NCBI GenBank assembly: GCA_017460625.1
Contig: JAFUAT010000004.1
Location: 62,001-126,000, forward strand
From: Candidatus Saccharimonadota bacterium
Lineage (GTDB): Bacteria; Patescibacteriota; Saccharimonadia; Saccharimonadales; Saccharimonadaceae
DNA length: 64,000 nt
Direction: 5' to 3'
Below the pieces are notes generated by a model. The model searched no databases. It was not told where the DNA came from and saw only the letters and a list, made by a program, of their open reading frames with translations. Shown one piece after another: positions 8,184 through 17,524 of the stretch. The stretch's first letter is position 1. Each line of letters opens with the position of its first letter. The position numbers were made by a program, and so were the translations under genes.

Positions 8184-9407
8184 ATGAGATTTTCTAAGAC
8201 TTTTATTAAGACGCTTCGAAGCGCACCAAAGGACGAAATTGCTAGAAACGGAGCACTTTTGTCACGTGCGGGGTATATACATAAGGAGCTAGCTGGGATT
8301 TATGATTACTTACCGCTTGGGCTTAAAGTAATTGAAAATATTAAAAACATCATCCGAGAAGAATTAAATAAAATTGGTTGCGAAGAAGTTATGATGTCGG
8401 CTTTGCAAAATCCGGAGCTTTGGGAAGCTACTGGTAGATTTTCCGATCAAGAAGTCGATATTTGGTTTAAGACAGAGCTAGCATCTGGTGGCGTGCTTGG
8501 GCTTGCCCCGACTCACGAGGAGCCAATGACAAACATGTTAAAAACCTACGTATCTTCTTATAAAGATTTGCCGCTTTATGCGTATCAATTCCAAACTAAG
8601 TTCAGGAACGAGCTGCGAGCTAAGTCTGGTGTAATGCGAGGACGCGAATTTTTGATGAAGGATCTTTATAGTTTTCATACTAGCGAAAAAGATTTGGATG
8701 ATTTTTATGAAAAAGTCGAGAATGCATATAACAAAATCTTTGAAAGACTAGGCATTGGAGATTGTACTTATAAGACATTTGCAAGTGGCGGAATTTTTTC
8801 TAAATTTTCGCACGAGTATCAGACTATTTTGCCAGTAGGTGAAGACACTATATATTATAATAGCGACAAATCTTTGGTCTTTAATAAGGAAGTGTTTGAA
8901 GACGAGATTTTGGCGGATTTTGATGCCTCAAAAGAAGATTTTACCGAAGACAAGGGCGCTGAAGTTGGAAATATCTTTAAGTTAAAATTCAAATACAGTG
9001 AGCCGCTAGGATTAAAATATACTGATGACAAGAATTCCGAACAATTTGTTTATATGGGGTGCTACGGAATTGGAGTATCTAGACTGATGGGTGTGATTGC
9101 CGAGAAATTTGCGGATGAGAAAGGTTTGGTCTGGCCAGAAACAGTCGCGCCGTATAAATATTATTTGGTTGGAATTGGCGAAAAAGGTCAAGCGGCGGCA
9201 GAAGAGCTATACAAGGGTCACGAAGATATAATCCTATTTGATGATAGAGATGTAAGACCGGGCGAAAAGTTTGCTGATGCAGAGCTAATGGGTATACCTA
9301 CTAGAATTGTAATTTCTGATAAAACTTTGGCCGATAATAAAGCGGAGATAACAAATAGAGCTACCTTCGAGACGAAACTGGTTGACTTAAAAGAAATAAT
9401 CATGTAG
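8184..9407 (+). CDS. proS: prolyl-tRNA synthetase, short form without editing insert
   Basis: Charges tRNA-Pro. Class II motifs are visible: SRAGYIHKELAGIYDYLPLG (motif 1 region), FRNELRAKSGVMRGREFLMKDLYSF (motif 2), and the GCYGIGVSRLMGVIAE motif 3, followed by the C-terminal anticodon-binding domain. At 407 residues it is far shorter than the bacterial form of about 570; the YbaK-like editing domain normally inserted between motifs 2 and 3 is missing, so misacylated Ala-tRNA-Pro would need a trans-editing factor. Starts an operon-like run with greA, lysS and uvrB. Confidence 0.95.
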   Translation: MRFSKTFIKTLRSAPKDEIARNGALLSRAGYIHKELAGIYDYLPLGLKVIENIKNIIREELNKIGCEEVMMSALQNPELWEATGRFSDQEVDIWFKTELASGGVLGLAPTHEEPMTNMLKTYVSSYKDLPLYAYQFQTKFRNELRAKSGVMRGREFLMKDLYSFHTSEKDLDDFYEKVENAYNKIFERLGIGDCTYKTFASGGIFSKFSHEYQTILPVGEDTIYYNSDKSLVFNKEVFEDEILADFDASKEDFTEDKGAEVGNIFKLKFKYSEPLGLKYTDDKNSEQFVYMGCYGIGVSRLMGVIAEKFADEKGLVWPETVAPYKYYLVGIGEKGQAAAEELYKGHEDIILFDDRDVRPGEKFADAELMGIPTRIVISDKTLADNKAEITNRATFETKLVDLKEIIM

Positions 9408-9436
9408 AATATTTATTGAATTAGTGGAGCAATAAC

Positions 9437-9883
9437 ATGGCAAAAAAAGAAATTAACTTGACCGCTGACGGGAAGAAGGAGCTTGAAGAAGAGCTTAAAA
9501 CTCTCATAGCTAATCGGCCAGTCATTGCAGAAAAAATCGCGACTGCTAGAGCTTTTGGTGATTTATCTGAAAATGAAGAATATAGCTCAGCAAGAAACGA
9601 GCAAAAGATGGCAGAGAATCGGATTCTCGAGATTCAGGATATTTTGAAAAATGCTAAGGTGATTCGTTCTGGCAATAGAAGCACGATTGGGCTTGGCTCT
9701 AAAGTCGAGTTGAAACTTGGCGATAGAAAGTTGGAATACACTGTGGTGGGACCAACCGAAGCTAATCCGCTTCAAGGCAAGATTTCCAACGAATCTCCGA
9801 TTGGAAAAGTTATAATGGGGCATAAAGAAGGCGAGGAATTAGATTTTAACGGCAGGAAAGTAAAGATTCTAAGCGTGAAGTAG
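9437..9883 (+). CDS. greA: transcription elongation factor GreA
   Basis: Rescues backtracked RNA polymerase by stimulating transcript cleavage. The N-terminal coiled coil carries the acidic tip motif ARAFGDLSENEEYSSAR, with the Asp/Glu needed to place the metal ion, and the C-terminal FKBP-like domain has SPIGKVIMGHKEGE. Length 148 is slightly under the usual 155-160. A GGAGC site precedes the ATG; it lies 29 bases after proS. Confidence 0.96.
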   Translation: MAKKEINLTADGKKELEEELKTLIANRPVIAEKIATARAFGDLSENEEYSSARNEQKMAENRILEIQDILKNAKVIRSGNRSTIGLGSKVELKLGDRKLEYTVVGPTEANPLQGKISNESPIGKVIMGHKEGEELDFNGRKVKILSVK

Positions 9884-9948
9884 AGCGCTTTAGAAGTGGC
9901 TTAATGACACTTGAGCCAGTGCCGCAAGTAAACGCAATAATTTAAAAA

Positions 9949-11433
9949 GTGGTAAAAATGATACTAGAAGATTATAGAAACGAAAGATTAAAAAAACTAG
10001 AAACCTTGAAAGAACGGGGAATTGATCCGTATCCTTCAAAATCATTTCGGAACACGCAGATTGCTGATGTGGTAAATCATTTTGATGAAAAACAAGGCCA
10101 AGAGGTTGTGGTGGCTGGGAGAATTGTAACGATTCGTTCGTTTGGCAAATTGGTATTTTTGAAACTCCGCGATGCTAGTGGCGAAGTACAGATTTTTATG
10201 AAGGCTTCGACGGAACCAACTCCTGATGGAATGCTTGGAGCACGTGATGTGAAATTACTCGATACTGGCGATTTTGTGGAAGCTAGAGGGCTAGTAGATA
10301 AGACTCAAACTGGTGAAATTTCGGTATTTTCGGATTTTGTGCGGCTACTTACGAAAACGCTTAGGCCAATACCTGAGGTATTTACTAATAAGGAAGAGCG
10401 CTATCGTCGACGTTATGTAGATATGAATGTTAATCCAGAGGTCAGGGAACGGTTGGTAAGGCGGTCACGATTCTGGCAGGCAACGCGTGAATATATGAAT
10501 GAGCATGGATACGTAGAAGTGAATATACCGGTTCTCGAGCACACAACTGGTGGCGCGGATGCAACCCCGTTCGTGACGCACATGGATGCCCTAGACGAAG
10601 ATTTTTATCTCAGGATTTCGCACGAGCTGCCTTTGAAACGGCTACTCGGGGGAGGCTTTGAAAAGGTGTACGATATCGGGCCGCGGTTTCGCAATGAGGG
10701 GATTGATGACGAACACTTGCCGGAGCATGTTGCGTTCGAGGCGTACGGGGCTTATGAGAATTACGAAGATGGCATGAAATTCTACGAAGAGATGATTAAA
10801 TATGTCTGCAAAAAGACTTGGGGTACTTTGGAGTTTCATGTTGGTGGTTTTGATATTAATCTTGACTGCGAGTGGCCAAGAATAAAATACGCTGATCTTT
10901 TAATGGATAAATTTGGAGTAGATGTCTTTAACCCTGACCGCGAGCAGATTATCCAGGTGCTACTTGATAATTGGGAAGCTAAAGATTTAAAACGTGAAGA
11001 GTTTGTCAAGAAACTCGAAAATACTACTACTCCACATTTAATTGACGATGTCTGGAAATTAATTAGAAAGACTTCGGCTGGGCCTTACTGGGTGATTGAA
11101 GAACCTTTGTCACTTTCGCCACTTGCTAAGAAGTCTACCGACAATCCTTTGGTAACAGAAAGATTTCATCCGGTAATTGCTGGAACAGAAATGGGCAATG
11201 GGTTTTCTGAGCTTAATGATCCATTGGATCAGCTAACTAGATTTAAAGAACAACAGGCTGCACGCGATGCGGGTGACACAGAAGCACAGATGTTAGATAT
11301 GGATTTCGTAGAAATGCTAGAGTATGGCATGCCGCCAGCCTGTGGATGGGGTAATTCGGAACGGAATTTCTGGCTGCTCGAAGGAGTATCGGGGCGAGAA
11401 GCTGTGCCATTCCCGCTAATTAAACATTCTTGA
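9949..11433 (+). CDS. lysS: lysyl-tRNA synthetase, class II
   Basis: Charges tRNA-Lys. The N-terminal OB-fold anticodon domain (about residues 50-145) is followed by the catalytic core with [14 protein letters not shown] (motif 1 region), the motif 2 sequence [14 protein letters not shown] and a C-terminal motif 3 region (MPPACGWG). At 494 residues it is of normal length. Two starts are possible, GTG at 9949 or ATG at 9958; neither has a good ribosome-binding site, so the choice is uncertain. The C-terminal ten residues lack the usual GIDR ending in its most common form. uvrB starts four bases after its stop. Confidence 0.95.
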   Translation: MVKMILEDYRNERLKKLETLKERGIDPYPSKSFRNTQIADVVNHFDEKQGQEVVVAGRIVTIRSFGKLVFLKLRDASGEVQIFMKASTEPTPDGMLGARDVKLLDTGDFVEARGLVDKTQTGEISVFSDFVRLLTKTLRPIPEVFTNKEERYRRRYVDMNVNPEVRERLVRRSRFWQATREYMNEHGYVEVNIPVLEHTTGGADATPFVTHMDALDEDFYLRISHELPLKRLLGGGFEKVYDIGPRFRNEGIDDEHLPEHVAFEAYGAYENYEDGMKFYEEMIKYVCKKTWGTLEFHVGGFDINLDCEWPRIKYADLLMDKFGVDVFNPDREQIIQVLLDNWEAKDLKREEFVKKLENTTTPHLIDDVWKLIRKTSAGPYWVIEEPLSLSPLAKKSTDNPLVTERFHPVIAGTEMGNGFSELNDPLDQLTRFKEQQAARDAGDTEAQMLDMDFVEMLEYGMPPACGWGNSERNFWLLEGVSGREAVPFPLIKHS

Positions 11434-11437
11434 GAAG

Positions 11438-13402
11438 ATGAACAGATTTAATTTAAAATCTAATTATCAACCGACAGGAGACCAGCCGCAAGCAATTCGC
11501 CAGCTAGTGGATGGTTTAAATCGGGGTAAAAAAGCTCAAACTTTGCTTGGCGTGACTGGTTCTGGAAAAACTTTTACGATGGCAAATATCATAAATGAAG
11601 TTCAGCGGCCGACTTTGATTTTAGCGCACAATAAGACTCTTGCAGCACAGCTCTATTCGGAATTTAGAGATTTCTTTCCAGAAAACGAGGTTCATTATTT
11701 TGTTTCTTATTTTGACTATTATCAGCCGGAAGCATATATTGCATCGACTGACACTTACATCGAGAAGGACTCTGCTATCAACGATGAGATTGACAGGCTA
11801 AGGCACGGAGCGACTGAAGCCTTGCTAACGCGAAGAGACGTAATCGTCGTATCATCGGTTTCTTGTATTTATGGTATTGGTTCGCCAGCAAACTATTTAG
11901 AAATGTCGCTGGAGTTGAAACTTGGTACTGCGGTTTCTCAGACTGATTTTATTAAGTATTTAGTCGGTATGCAGTATCATCGCAATGATTTGGTGTTTGA
12001 GAGGGGGAACTTTCGTGTGATGGGAGACACGATTGATCTTTATCCTGCAAATGGTGAATACGGCTATCGATTTGAATTTGATTTTGATATGCTAGACGAA
12101 ATCAAAATCGTGGACCCGCTAACTTTTGAAGTGCGTGAACGGCCCGAAAAAGTTCATATTTTCCCAAATACCCATTATGCCACACCCCGTGAACAGTTGG
12201 AGCAGGCGTTAGTTTCTATTCGGGCTGAATACGAGGAAAGGCTGGCTTATTTTAATGAGCACGAAAAGTTTTTGGAAGCCCAGAGATTGTCTCAGCGCAC
12301 AAAATATGATTTGGAAATGCTTGAACAAACTGGTTTTGTAAAAGGCATTGAGAATTATTCTAGGCATCTAGAAGGACGAAAGGCTGGCGAACCGCCTTCA
12401 ACACTTTTAGACTTTTTCCCGAAAGATTTTCTTTTGATTGTTGACGAATCGCACATGACACTGCCGCAGGTACGGGGGATGTATAATGGTGACCATGCTA
12501 GAAAATTAAATTTGGTAGATTATGGTTTTAGACTACCATCAGCACTTGATAATCGACCGCTTACATTTGGGGAGTTTGAGAGTAAAGTTGGTCAGGCAAT
12601 TTACGTTTCAGCTACACCTGGTGAGTATGAGCTAGAAAATAGTCCAGCACCAGCCGAGCAAGTGATTCGACCGACCGGACTTCTAGACCCAGAGATTGAG
12701 GTAAGAAAAACTGATGGCCAGATTGACGATTTGATGGAAGAAATCGACCGGAGAATCGCCAAAAACCAACGGACTTTAATTACGACTTTAACCAAGCGGA
12801 TGGCGGAGGATTTAACTGACCACTTGAAGGAACGTGGAGTAAAGACCGCCTATATCCATTCCGACATTGACACTTTGGAGCGCGGTGATATTTTAAAGGA
12901 TTTACGCGAAGGAGTGGTCGATGTGTTAGTGGGGATTAACCTACTAAGGGAAGGTTTGGATCTACCTGAAGTGTCGCTCGTTGCGATTTTAGACGCAGAC
13001 AAGGAAGGATTCTTAAGAAGCGAGTCGGCGCTCATTCAGACTATCGGTAGGGCAGCAAGGCATGTAGAAGGAAAGGTAATCATGTATGCTGACTATATCA
13101 CGGAAAGCATGGAAAAGGCTATTTCCGAGACTAACCGTCGTCGGGAAATACAGCAGGAATATAACTCAAAACATCATATTGTGCCTACTTCGATTAAGAA
13201 GGAGATTAGCTTAGGACTTCGTGCGATTATACCAGAAAAAGAAGTAGAAAACAAACTGGATATCAGAAAAATACCAAAAGATGAATTGCCTGCACTAATT
13301 AAGCAGCTATCTTCAGAAATGCAGCTAGCAGCGGCAAATCTGGAATTTGAGAGAGCCGCTGGGCTGAGAGACGAGATAGAGAGAATTAAAGCAGAGCTTT
13401 AG
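11438..13402 (+). CDS. uvrB: excinuclease ABC subunit B
   Basis: DNA-damage verification helicase of nucleotide excision repair, working with UvrA and UvrC (not in this window). Motifs in order: PTGDQPQAI, Walker [11 protein letters not shown], the beta-hairpin region [15 protein letters not shown] that clamps the DNA strand, DEAH-type VDESH, the helicase motifs ending QTIGRAARH, and a C-terminal UVR coiled-coil. Length 654 is typical. Probably co-transcribed with lysS. Confidence 0.97.
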   Translation: MNRFNLKSNYQPTGDQPQAIRQLVDGLNRGKKAQTLLGVTGSGKTFTMANIINEVQRPTLILAHNKTLAAQLYSEFRDFFPENEVHYFVSYFDYYQPEAYIASTDTYIEKDSAINDEIDRLRHGATEALLTRRDVIVVSSVSCIYGIGSPANYLEMSLELKLGTAVSQTDFIKYLVGMQYHRNDLVFERGNFRVMGDTIDLYPANGEYGYRFEFDFDMLDEIKIVDPLTFEVRERPEKVHIFPNTHYATPREQLEQALVSIRAEYEERLAYFNEHEKFLEAQRLSQRTKYDLEMLEQTGFVKGIENYSRHLEGRKAGEPPSTLLDFFPKDFLLIVDESHMTLPQVRGMYNGDHARKLNLVDYGFRLPSALDNRPLTFGEFESKVGQAIYVSATPGEYELENSPAPAEQVIRPTGLLDPEIEVRKTDGQIDDLMEEIDRRIAKNQRTLITTLTKRMAEDLTDHLKERGVKTAYIHSDIDTLERGDILKDLREGVVDVLVGINLLREGLDLPEVSLVAILDADKEGFLRSESALIQTIGRAARHVEGKVIMYADYITESMEKAISETNRRREIQQEYNSKHHIVPTSIKKEISLGLRAIIPEKEVENKLDIRKIPKDELPALIKQLSSEMQLAAANLEFERAAGLRDEIERIKAEL

Positions 13403-13453
13403 GCTACCCTAAGGGCTATCTGTTTTAAGCTTGACTTTTTTGACGATTCGTGA

Positions 13454-13459
13454 TATAAT
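13454..13459 (+). promoter_or_regulatory. promoter and leader of the 13542 gene
   Basis: CG-TGA-TATAAT gives an extended -10. The roughly 75-base leader holds small inverted repeats (GTGC..GCAC and TAGTTT..AAACTA) and a strong GGAGGTG site before the ATG, in contrast to the leaderless neighbours. Confidence 0.6.
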
Positions 13460-13541
13460 AAAAGAATAGGGTGCTTTTTGCACTGGTAGTTTAAAAACTA
13501 GGGGACAGAAGTTCGTTTTCAAAATTTTTGGAGGTGGAAGA

Positions 13542-14624
13542 ATGAAAAATAGGACAAACGACAAAGTTATGATGACTGTGCTCTGGGTTATAATTGGAGC
13601 ATTATCACTTTTGGTAATGGTTCTTTTGATTGCTTTTTTTGCGTCGATTTATCATCGAAATGACACGGCGGTAGAAGAGCCCATTACTGATTCTTCAGTT
13701 GAGTCTATTTCTCCGGTTGTTACGAAAGAAGTAGACAATTCATCTGAATCTAGTAGTGATGCAACAGTTAATACTGCTCTTGAAACAGACTCAAAAGATG
13801 TGGGATCGGCAGAAGAAGCAGTGGAAACAAGCGACGATAACTCGGAAGGGCCAGTAATGGAACAGACGGAAGATGACTTTGATCCATATGGGATGTATGT
13901 CATCACCGAAGATTGGGTTCATAACGAAGCTAATTCTTCCTGGCCGCATTACGCGGTAGAACATGACGGAAAGTTATATACTCTATCTCGCGAAATACCA
14001 GACGACAATCTTCTTAAATACCATGTCGGTTATCAAATTGCGTTTTTTGATCCGATCAATGAAACATTCCTGTTTTATGACGATGATAGAAATATAGGCA
14101 TGCAAACGAATATTAAAGGACGCACACTAACAACTGCTGGGAATTTTCCGATTATCCAAGTTAAAAAAGGAGAACCAATCAGGGTGTATGCAAGTACACC
14201 ACAGCAACAAGAGCGGATTCTCGATGCAGAATTCTACGGATATACCATCAACGCAGCAGTTTTCGATGGATTTCACCCAATAGTTGATTGTGTCACAGGC
14301 TTCTGGAATACTCAGCCTGTGTACGTCAATAACGTTGATTTGCTTGACAAAAGCGGTGCATCAGTTGACGACGTTCGAGATCTAAATTACGGTGAGGAAT
14401 ATCTTTATACTTGGTATGAAAAGACCGATTACTATGAAATACCAGTAGTAGCTAATTCGCTCTGTTTTGCTGTGCTGGATACATATCAGAGCGTAGCAGT
14501 AGATCCTACTAAAAATGGTTATTTTCAAATAGACACATCTAGCCTGTCTTTAGGGTATCATGCCTTTAAAGGTCAGGTTATATTTGAAATTGTTGATGAA
14601 TTTCATGACAATGACCTTTTCTAA
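13542..14624 (+). CDS. single-pass membrane protein with acidic linker and extracytoplasmic domain, unknown function
   Basis: Not recognised. A short basic N-terminus is followed by one strongly hydrophobic segment (residues about 10-37), a roughly 80-residue Ser/Glu/Asp/Thr-rich linker, and a folded-looking C-terminal domain of about 230 residues rich in Tyr, Trp and Phe with two Cys about 60-70 residues apart, so one disulphide outside the cell is possible. This topology suggests a surface-exposed or periplasm-like protein. It is a single-gene unit with its own promoter, long leader and terminator. Confidence 0.75.
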   Translation: MKNRTNDKVMMTVLWVIIGALSLLVMVLLIAFFASIYHRNDTAVEEPITDSSVESISPVVTKEVDNSSESSSDATVNTALETDSKDVGSAEEAVETSDDNSEGPVMEQTEDDFDPYGMYVITEDWVHNEANSSWPHYAVEHDGKLYTLSREIPDDNLLKYHVGYQIAFFDPINETFLFYDDDRNIGMQTNIKGRTLTTAGNFPIIQVKKGEPIRVYASTPQQQERILDAEFYGYTINAAVFDGFHPIVDCVTGFWNTQPVYVNNVDLLDKSGASVDDVRDLNYGEEYLYTWYEKTDYYEIPVVANSLCFAVLDTYQSVAVDPTKNGYFQIDTSSLSLGYHAFKGQVIFEIVDEFHDNDLF

Positions 14625-14637
14625 CCCCCTAGTGAAG

Positions 14638-14667
14638 CGCGTCCGTAGAAATACGGGCGCGTTTTTA
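14638..14667 (+). terminator. terminator of the 13542 gene
   Basis: A 10-bp GC-rich stem with one G-U pair (14638-14647 with 14652-14661) closed by a GAAA tetraloop and followed by T5. Confidence 0.88.
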
Positions 14668-14705
14668 TTTTTTTGATATTTTTACTTGATTTTTAAAAAC
14701 TATGC

Positions 14706-14711
14706 TATAAT
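14706..14711 (+). promoter_or_regulatory. leaderless promoter of the split phosphoketolase genes
   Basis: TGC-TATAAT with six bases to the ATG at 14718. Confidence 0.75.
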
Positions 14712-14717
14712 ATAAAC

Positions 14718-15650
14718 ATGAGTGGAGTGGGCATAGACAAAACCGAATATATCAAAAAAAGAATCCGCGCCTGTGACTATATGTGCGTGGCACAGTTGTT
14801 TCTGGAAGACAACTTTTTACTAGAAAGACCGCTTGGGTTTGACGATGTTAAGCCGCGGCTGCTTGGGCACTGGGGAACTTGCCATGGCATCAACGTAGCT
14901 TATGCTAATCTCAAGGCCTTTTACGATGGCGACTCGAATTTTAGTTTCGTACTTGGTCCTGGTCATGGTTTTCCTGCTTTGCAAGCAAATTTATTCATGG
15001 ATGGGGAGCTTGAAAAAGTTGATCCAAACGCCAGTAGGGATCTTCGAGGTCTTGCTTATGTCTGCCACAATTTCTCTTGGCCAGATGGCTTTCCTTCCCA
15101 CGCCAGCCCATATACGCCTGGCGTGATTGTAGAAGGTGGCGAGCTTGGCTATGCGCTTGGTAGTGCATACGGCGTAGCACTAGGTCATCCAGAAAAAACC
15201 TTGACCGTACTGATCGGAGACGGAGAACTCGAAACCGCTACTGCACTTGCTTCATTAAACCTACGCTCACTTCTCGCTACTCCTAAAAATGGCAAAGTGA
15301 TTCCAATTCTTCATTTAAACGGTTACAAAATATCTGCTCCTTCAATTTATGCCAGAAGGTCAGAAAGAGAACTAAACGAAATGATTCGTGGATTTGGATT
15401 CCAGCCGATTTTAATTGATGGAGATGATCCAGAAGTATTCCAGAATGCTTTGAAACAAAAAGTTGATTCTCCATTCTATATCCTAAGAACAGCTAAAGGT
15501 GCTGGCGGTCCAAATGCCCACCATGAGTCGCACCAAATTCCTTTGAAGAGTCCAATGAATGATTCTAATGAGCTAAGAACTTTGGAAGAGTGGCTTTCGA
15601 GCTATAAATTTAACGAACTATTTGATGCGGAGAAAGGATTTACACTATGA
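14718..15650 (+). CDS. phosphoketolase, N-terminal half (separate polypeptide)
   Basis: Thiamine-diphosphate enzyme splitting xylulose-5-P and/or fructose-6-P with phosphate into acetyl-P plus a triose- or tetrose-P. This 310-residue protein matches the first domain: LLGHWGTCHG, the GPGHGFPALQANL motif, SHASPYTPG, EGGELGYALG and the metal/ThDP site IGDGELETAT near residue 170, then HLNGYKI. The frame ends cleanly after this domain at a TGA that overlaps the start of the gene for the second half. Normal phosphoketolases are one chain of about 790-820 residues. Confidence 0.9.
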   Translation: MSGVGIDKTEYIKKRIRACDYMCVAQLFLEDNFLLERPLGFDDVKPRLLGHWGTCHGINVAYANLKAFYDGDSNFSFVLGPGHGFPALQANLFMDGELEKVDPNASRDLRGLAYVCHNFSWPDGFPSHASPYTPGVIVEGGELGYALGSAYGVALGHPEKTLTVLIGDGELETATALASLNLRSLLATPKNGKVIPILHLNGYKISAPSIYARRSERELNEMIRGFGFQPILIDGDDPEVFQNALKQKVDSPFYILRTAKGAGGPNAHHESHQIPLKSPMNDSNELRTLEEWLSSYKFNELFDAEKGFTL

Positions 15651-16819
15651 TAGAACATGTTGAGAACCCAGGTGCAGAAAGTTTTTCGCCAGCCGAAAAA
15701 ATTGGCGAGCTTCTAGCTGAACAATTTAAGAAAAATCCGTATTTTTATTTCTTCTCACCTGACGAAACTACGTCCAATCGTTTCAATGCTGTGTTTGACG
15801 TTGAAAAAAGAGCATGGGGAGATCTTTCCAAAGAAACTTGGGACCTTCCTGCTGGCCCAGACGGCAGAATTATTGAACTTTTGTCAGAAAACACATTATT
15901 TTCAGTAATGGCAGGACATTTAATCAATGGCGAGCAAGCCATGATGGGAAGCTATGAAGCATTTTACCCAGTGATTACGTCGCAGATTTTGCAACATATA
16001 AAGTTTATGAAACAATCACGCGAAATAGAATGGCGAGACGAAATGCCTGCTGTGAATTTACTATCTACTTCTACTTGCTGGCGACAAGATCATAATGGAT
16101 TTACACATCAGTCTCCTGCGCTTATCTCTACGCTCTTAACTCTGCCTACAAATCTCTGTAACTGTTTATTCCCAGTAGATGATGTAGCAGCCGAAGTCGC
16201 TTTTGAATTTATGCTAGCTTCTCGCGACGTAGTAAATTTGACTACTTTTAACAAAGTAGAGTTACCACGCTATATTGATTCTAGACATGCGAAGTTTCAA
16301 TTTGAAAATGGTGGTGCTAGCGTTTATCAGTTCGCATCTGATGACAATCCTGATTTTGTCTTAACGGCAGCAGGGGACATTCAAACCACTGAAACTCTTG
16401 AGGCGATGAAAATTCTCAGAAAAGATTTACCAGGAATCCGACTTAAGTTTGTAGGAATTACCGCACTTTCTTATCGTGCGATTGGCACTACTAGAAATAA
16501 GCTCACCAAATCACAATTCGAGGAAATGTTTACGGCTGACAAGCCAATCATTGCTAGCTTCCATGGTTATCCAGAAACGTTGGCTGCGATTTTTGAAAAT
16601 TACACGGCACGGGGAAGAGTACGGGTACATGGTTATAATGAAGAAGGTTCAACCACGACACCATTTGAAATGCTACGCAGAAATGCTGCTTCGCGCTATG
16701 ACATCGCAGCGGATATTGCGAAGGTACTTGGCAGAACTAAACTTGTAGAAAAATACTATAATCTTCTAAACGAGAATCATGCAACAGCCGTAAAGTTTGG
16801 TGAAGACTTGATAAAGTAA
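15647..16819 (+). CDS. phosphoketolase, C-terminal half (separate polypeptide)
   Basis: The 390-residue protein supplies the pyrimidine-binding and C-terminal domains: SPDETTSNRF, a Glu in LLSENTLF at the expected ThDP-activating position, GSYEAFYP, WRQDHNGFTHQ (substrate-binding His region), PDFVLTAAGDIQTTETL, and the C-terminal FHGYPETL and GYNEEGSTTTPFEM. Its ATG overlaps the stop of the first half (ATGA), so equal synthesis by translational coupling is likely. Together the two parts total 700 residues; roughly 90-100 residues seen in single-chain enzymes are missing around the junction. Predicted to form a heteromer, like split transketolases. Confidence 0.9.
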   Translation: MIEHVENPGAESFSPAEKIGELLAEQFKKNPYFYFFSPDETTSNRFNAVFDVEKRAWGDLSKETWDLPAGPDGRIIELLSENTLFSVMAGHLINGEQAMMGSYEAFYPVITSQILQHIKFMKQSREIEWRDEMPAVNLLSTSTCWRQDHNGFTHQSPALISTLLTLPTNLCNCLFPVDDVAAEVAFEFMLASRDVVNLTTFNKVELPRYIDSRHAKFQFENGGASVYQFASDDNPDFVLTAAGDIQTTETLEAMKILRKDLPGIRLKFVGITALSYRAIGTTRNKLTKSQFEEMFTADKPIIASFHGYPETLAAIFENYTARGRVRVHGYNEEGSTTTPFEMLRRNAASRYDIAADIAKVLGRTKLVEKYYNLLNENHATAVKFGEDLIK

Positions 16820-16821
16820 TA

Positions 16822-17514
16822 CTATTTATGGTTTTTGGCAATCTTTGCGAAGAAGATGCGACCAGAAGATGTTTCTAAGTTTTTGATGATTTCAATATCA
16901 ACTTCCTTGCCAATTCGATTTGAAGCCTTGTCTATAATAACCATAGCCCCATCCGGCAGATGACCGACGCCTTGGCCGGGGTTGGAGCCTTTTTCGCGGA
17001 CTGTAACAGAAAGTTTTTCTCCTGGTAGATGCTCATGACGGACGCTTAGAGCTAGATCGTTAATATTTAGAGTTGGGATTTTCTCGGCTTTGGCAACCTT
17101 GATAAGATTAAAATCCAATGTCATAATGAAGCCTTTGTTTTCTTTGGCGACTTTTAGTAACTCTTCGTCGACTTTTTTAAGACCACCTGTATCATCAATT
17201 ATCTCTGTGTTGATATTTATAACCCGTTCTAGTTCCGCTGCGTTGTCTAGACCAGCACGTGCTCTAGACCGTTTTTCTGGATCTTTACCATCAGCAAGAA
17301 GCTGCAGCTCCAAAAGAACGCTTTTTAAGATGATTAGCTCTCCGTCCATAAATCCAGTTTTTGCAATTGGGACGATTCTTCCATCAATTAGTGCGGAAGT
17401 ATCAACGTAAATCTTGCGTTTAGCGCCTTTAAAAGATGGTTTAAATTTTCGAAAAACCAATATTGATGTTTCACATAAGATTAAAATAGCAACAATTAGC
17501 GTTATGATTTCCAT
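16822..17514 (-). CDS. membrane-anchored PIN-TRAM domain protein (YacL-like)
   Basis: An N-terminal membrane helix (residues about 3-21) is followed by a PIN nuclease-type domain starting YVDTSALIDGR with Asp38 and including further acidic residues in ELQLLADG and MTLDFNLIKVA, and a C-terminal TRAM RNA-binding domain (about 160-225). YacL-type proteins are suspected membrane-tethered RNases or RNA-binding proteins. It lies 10 bases after the PBP gene on the same strand and should be co-transcribed with it. Confidence 0.88.
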   Translation of the reverse strand: MEIITLIVAILILCETSILVFRKFKPSFKGAKRKIYVDTSALIDGRIVPIAKTGFMDGELIILKSVLLELQLLADGKDPEKRSRARAGLDNAAELERVININTEIIDDTGGLKKVDEELLKVAKENKGFIMTLDFNLIKVAKAEKIPTLNINDLALSVRHEHLPGEKLSVTVREKGSNPGQGVGHLPDGAMVIIDKASNRIGKEVDIEIIKNLETSSGRIFFAKIAKNHK

Positions 17515-17524
17515 TTTTTTATCC

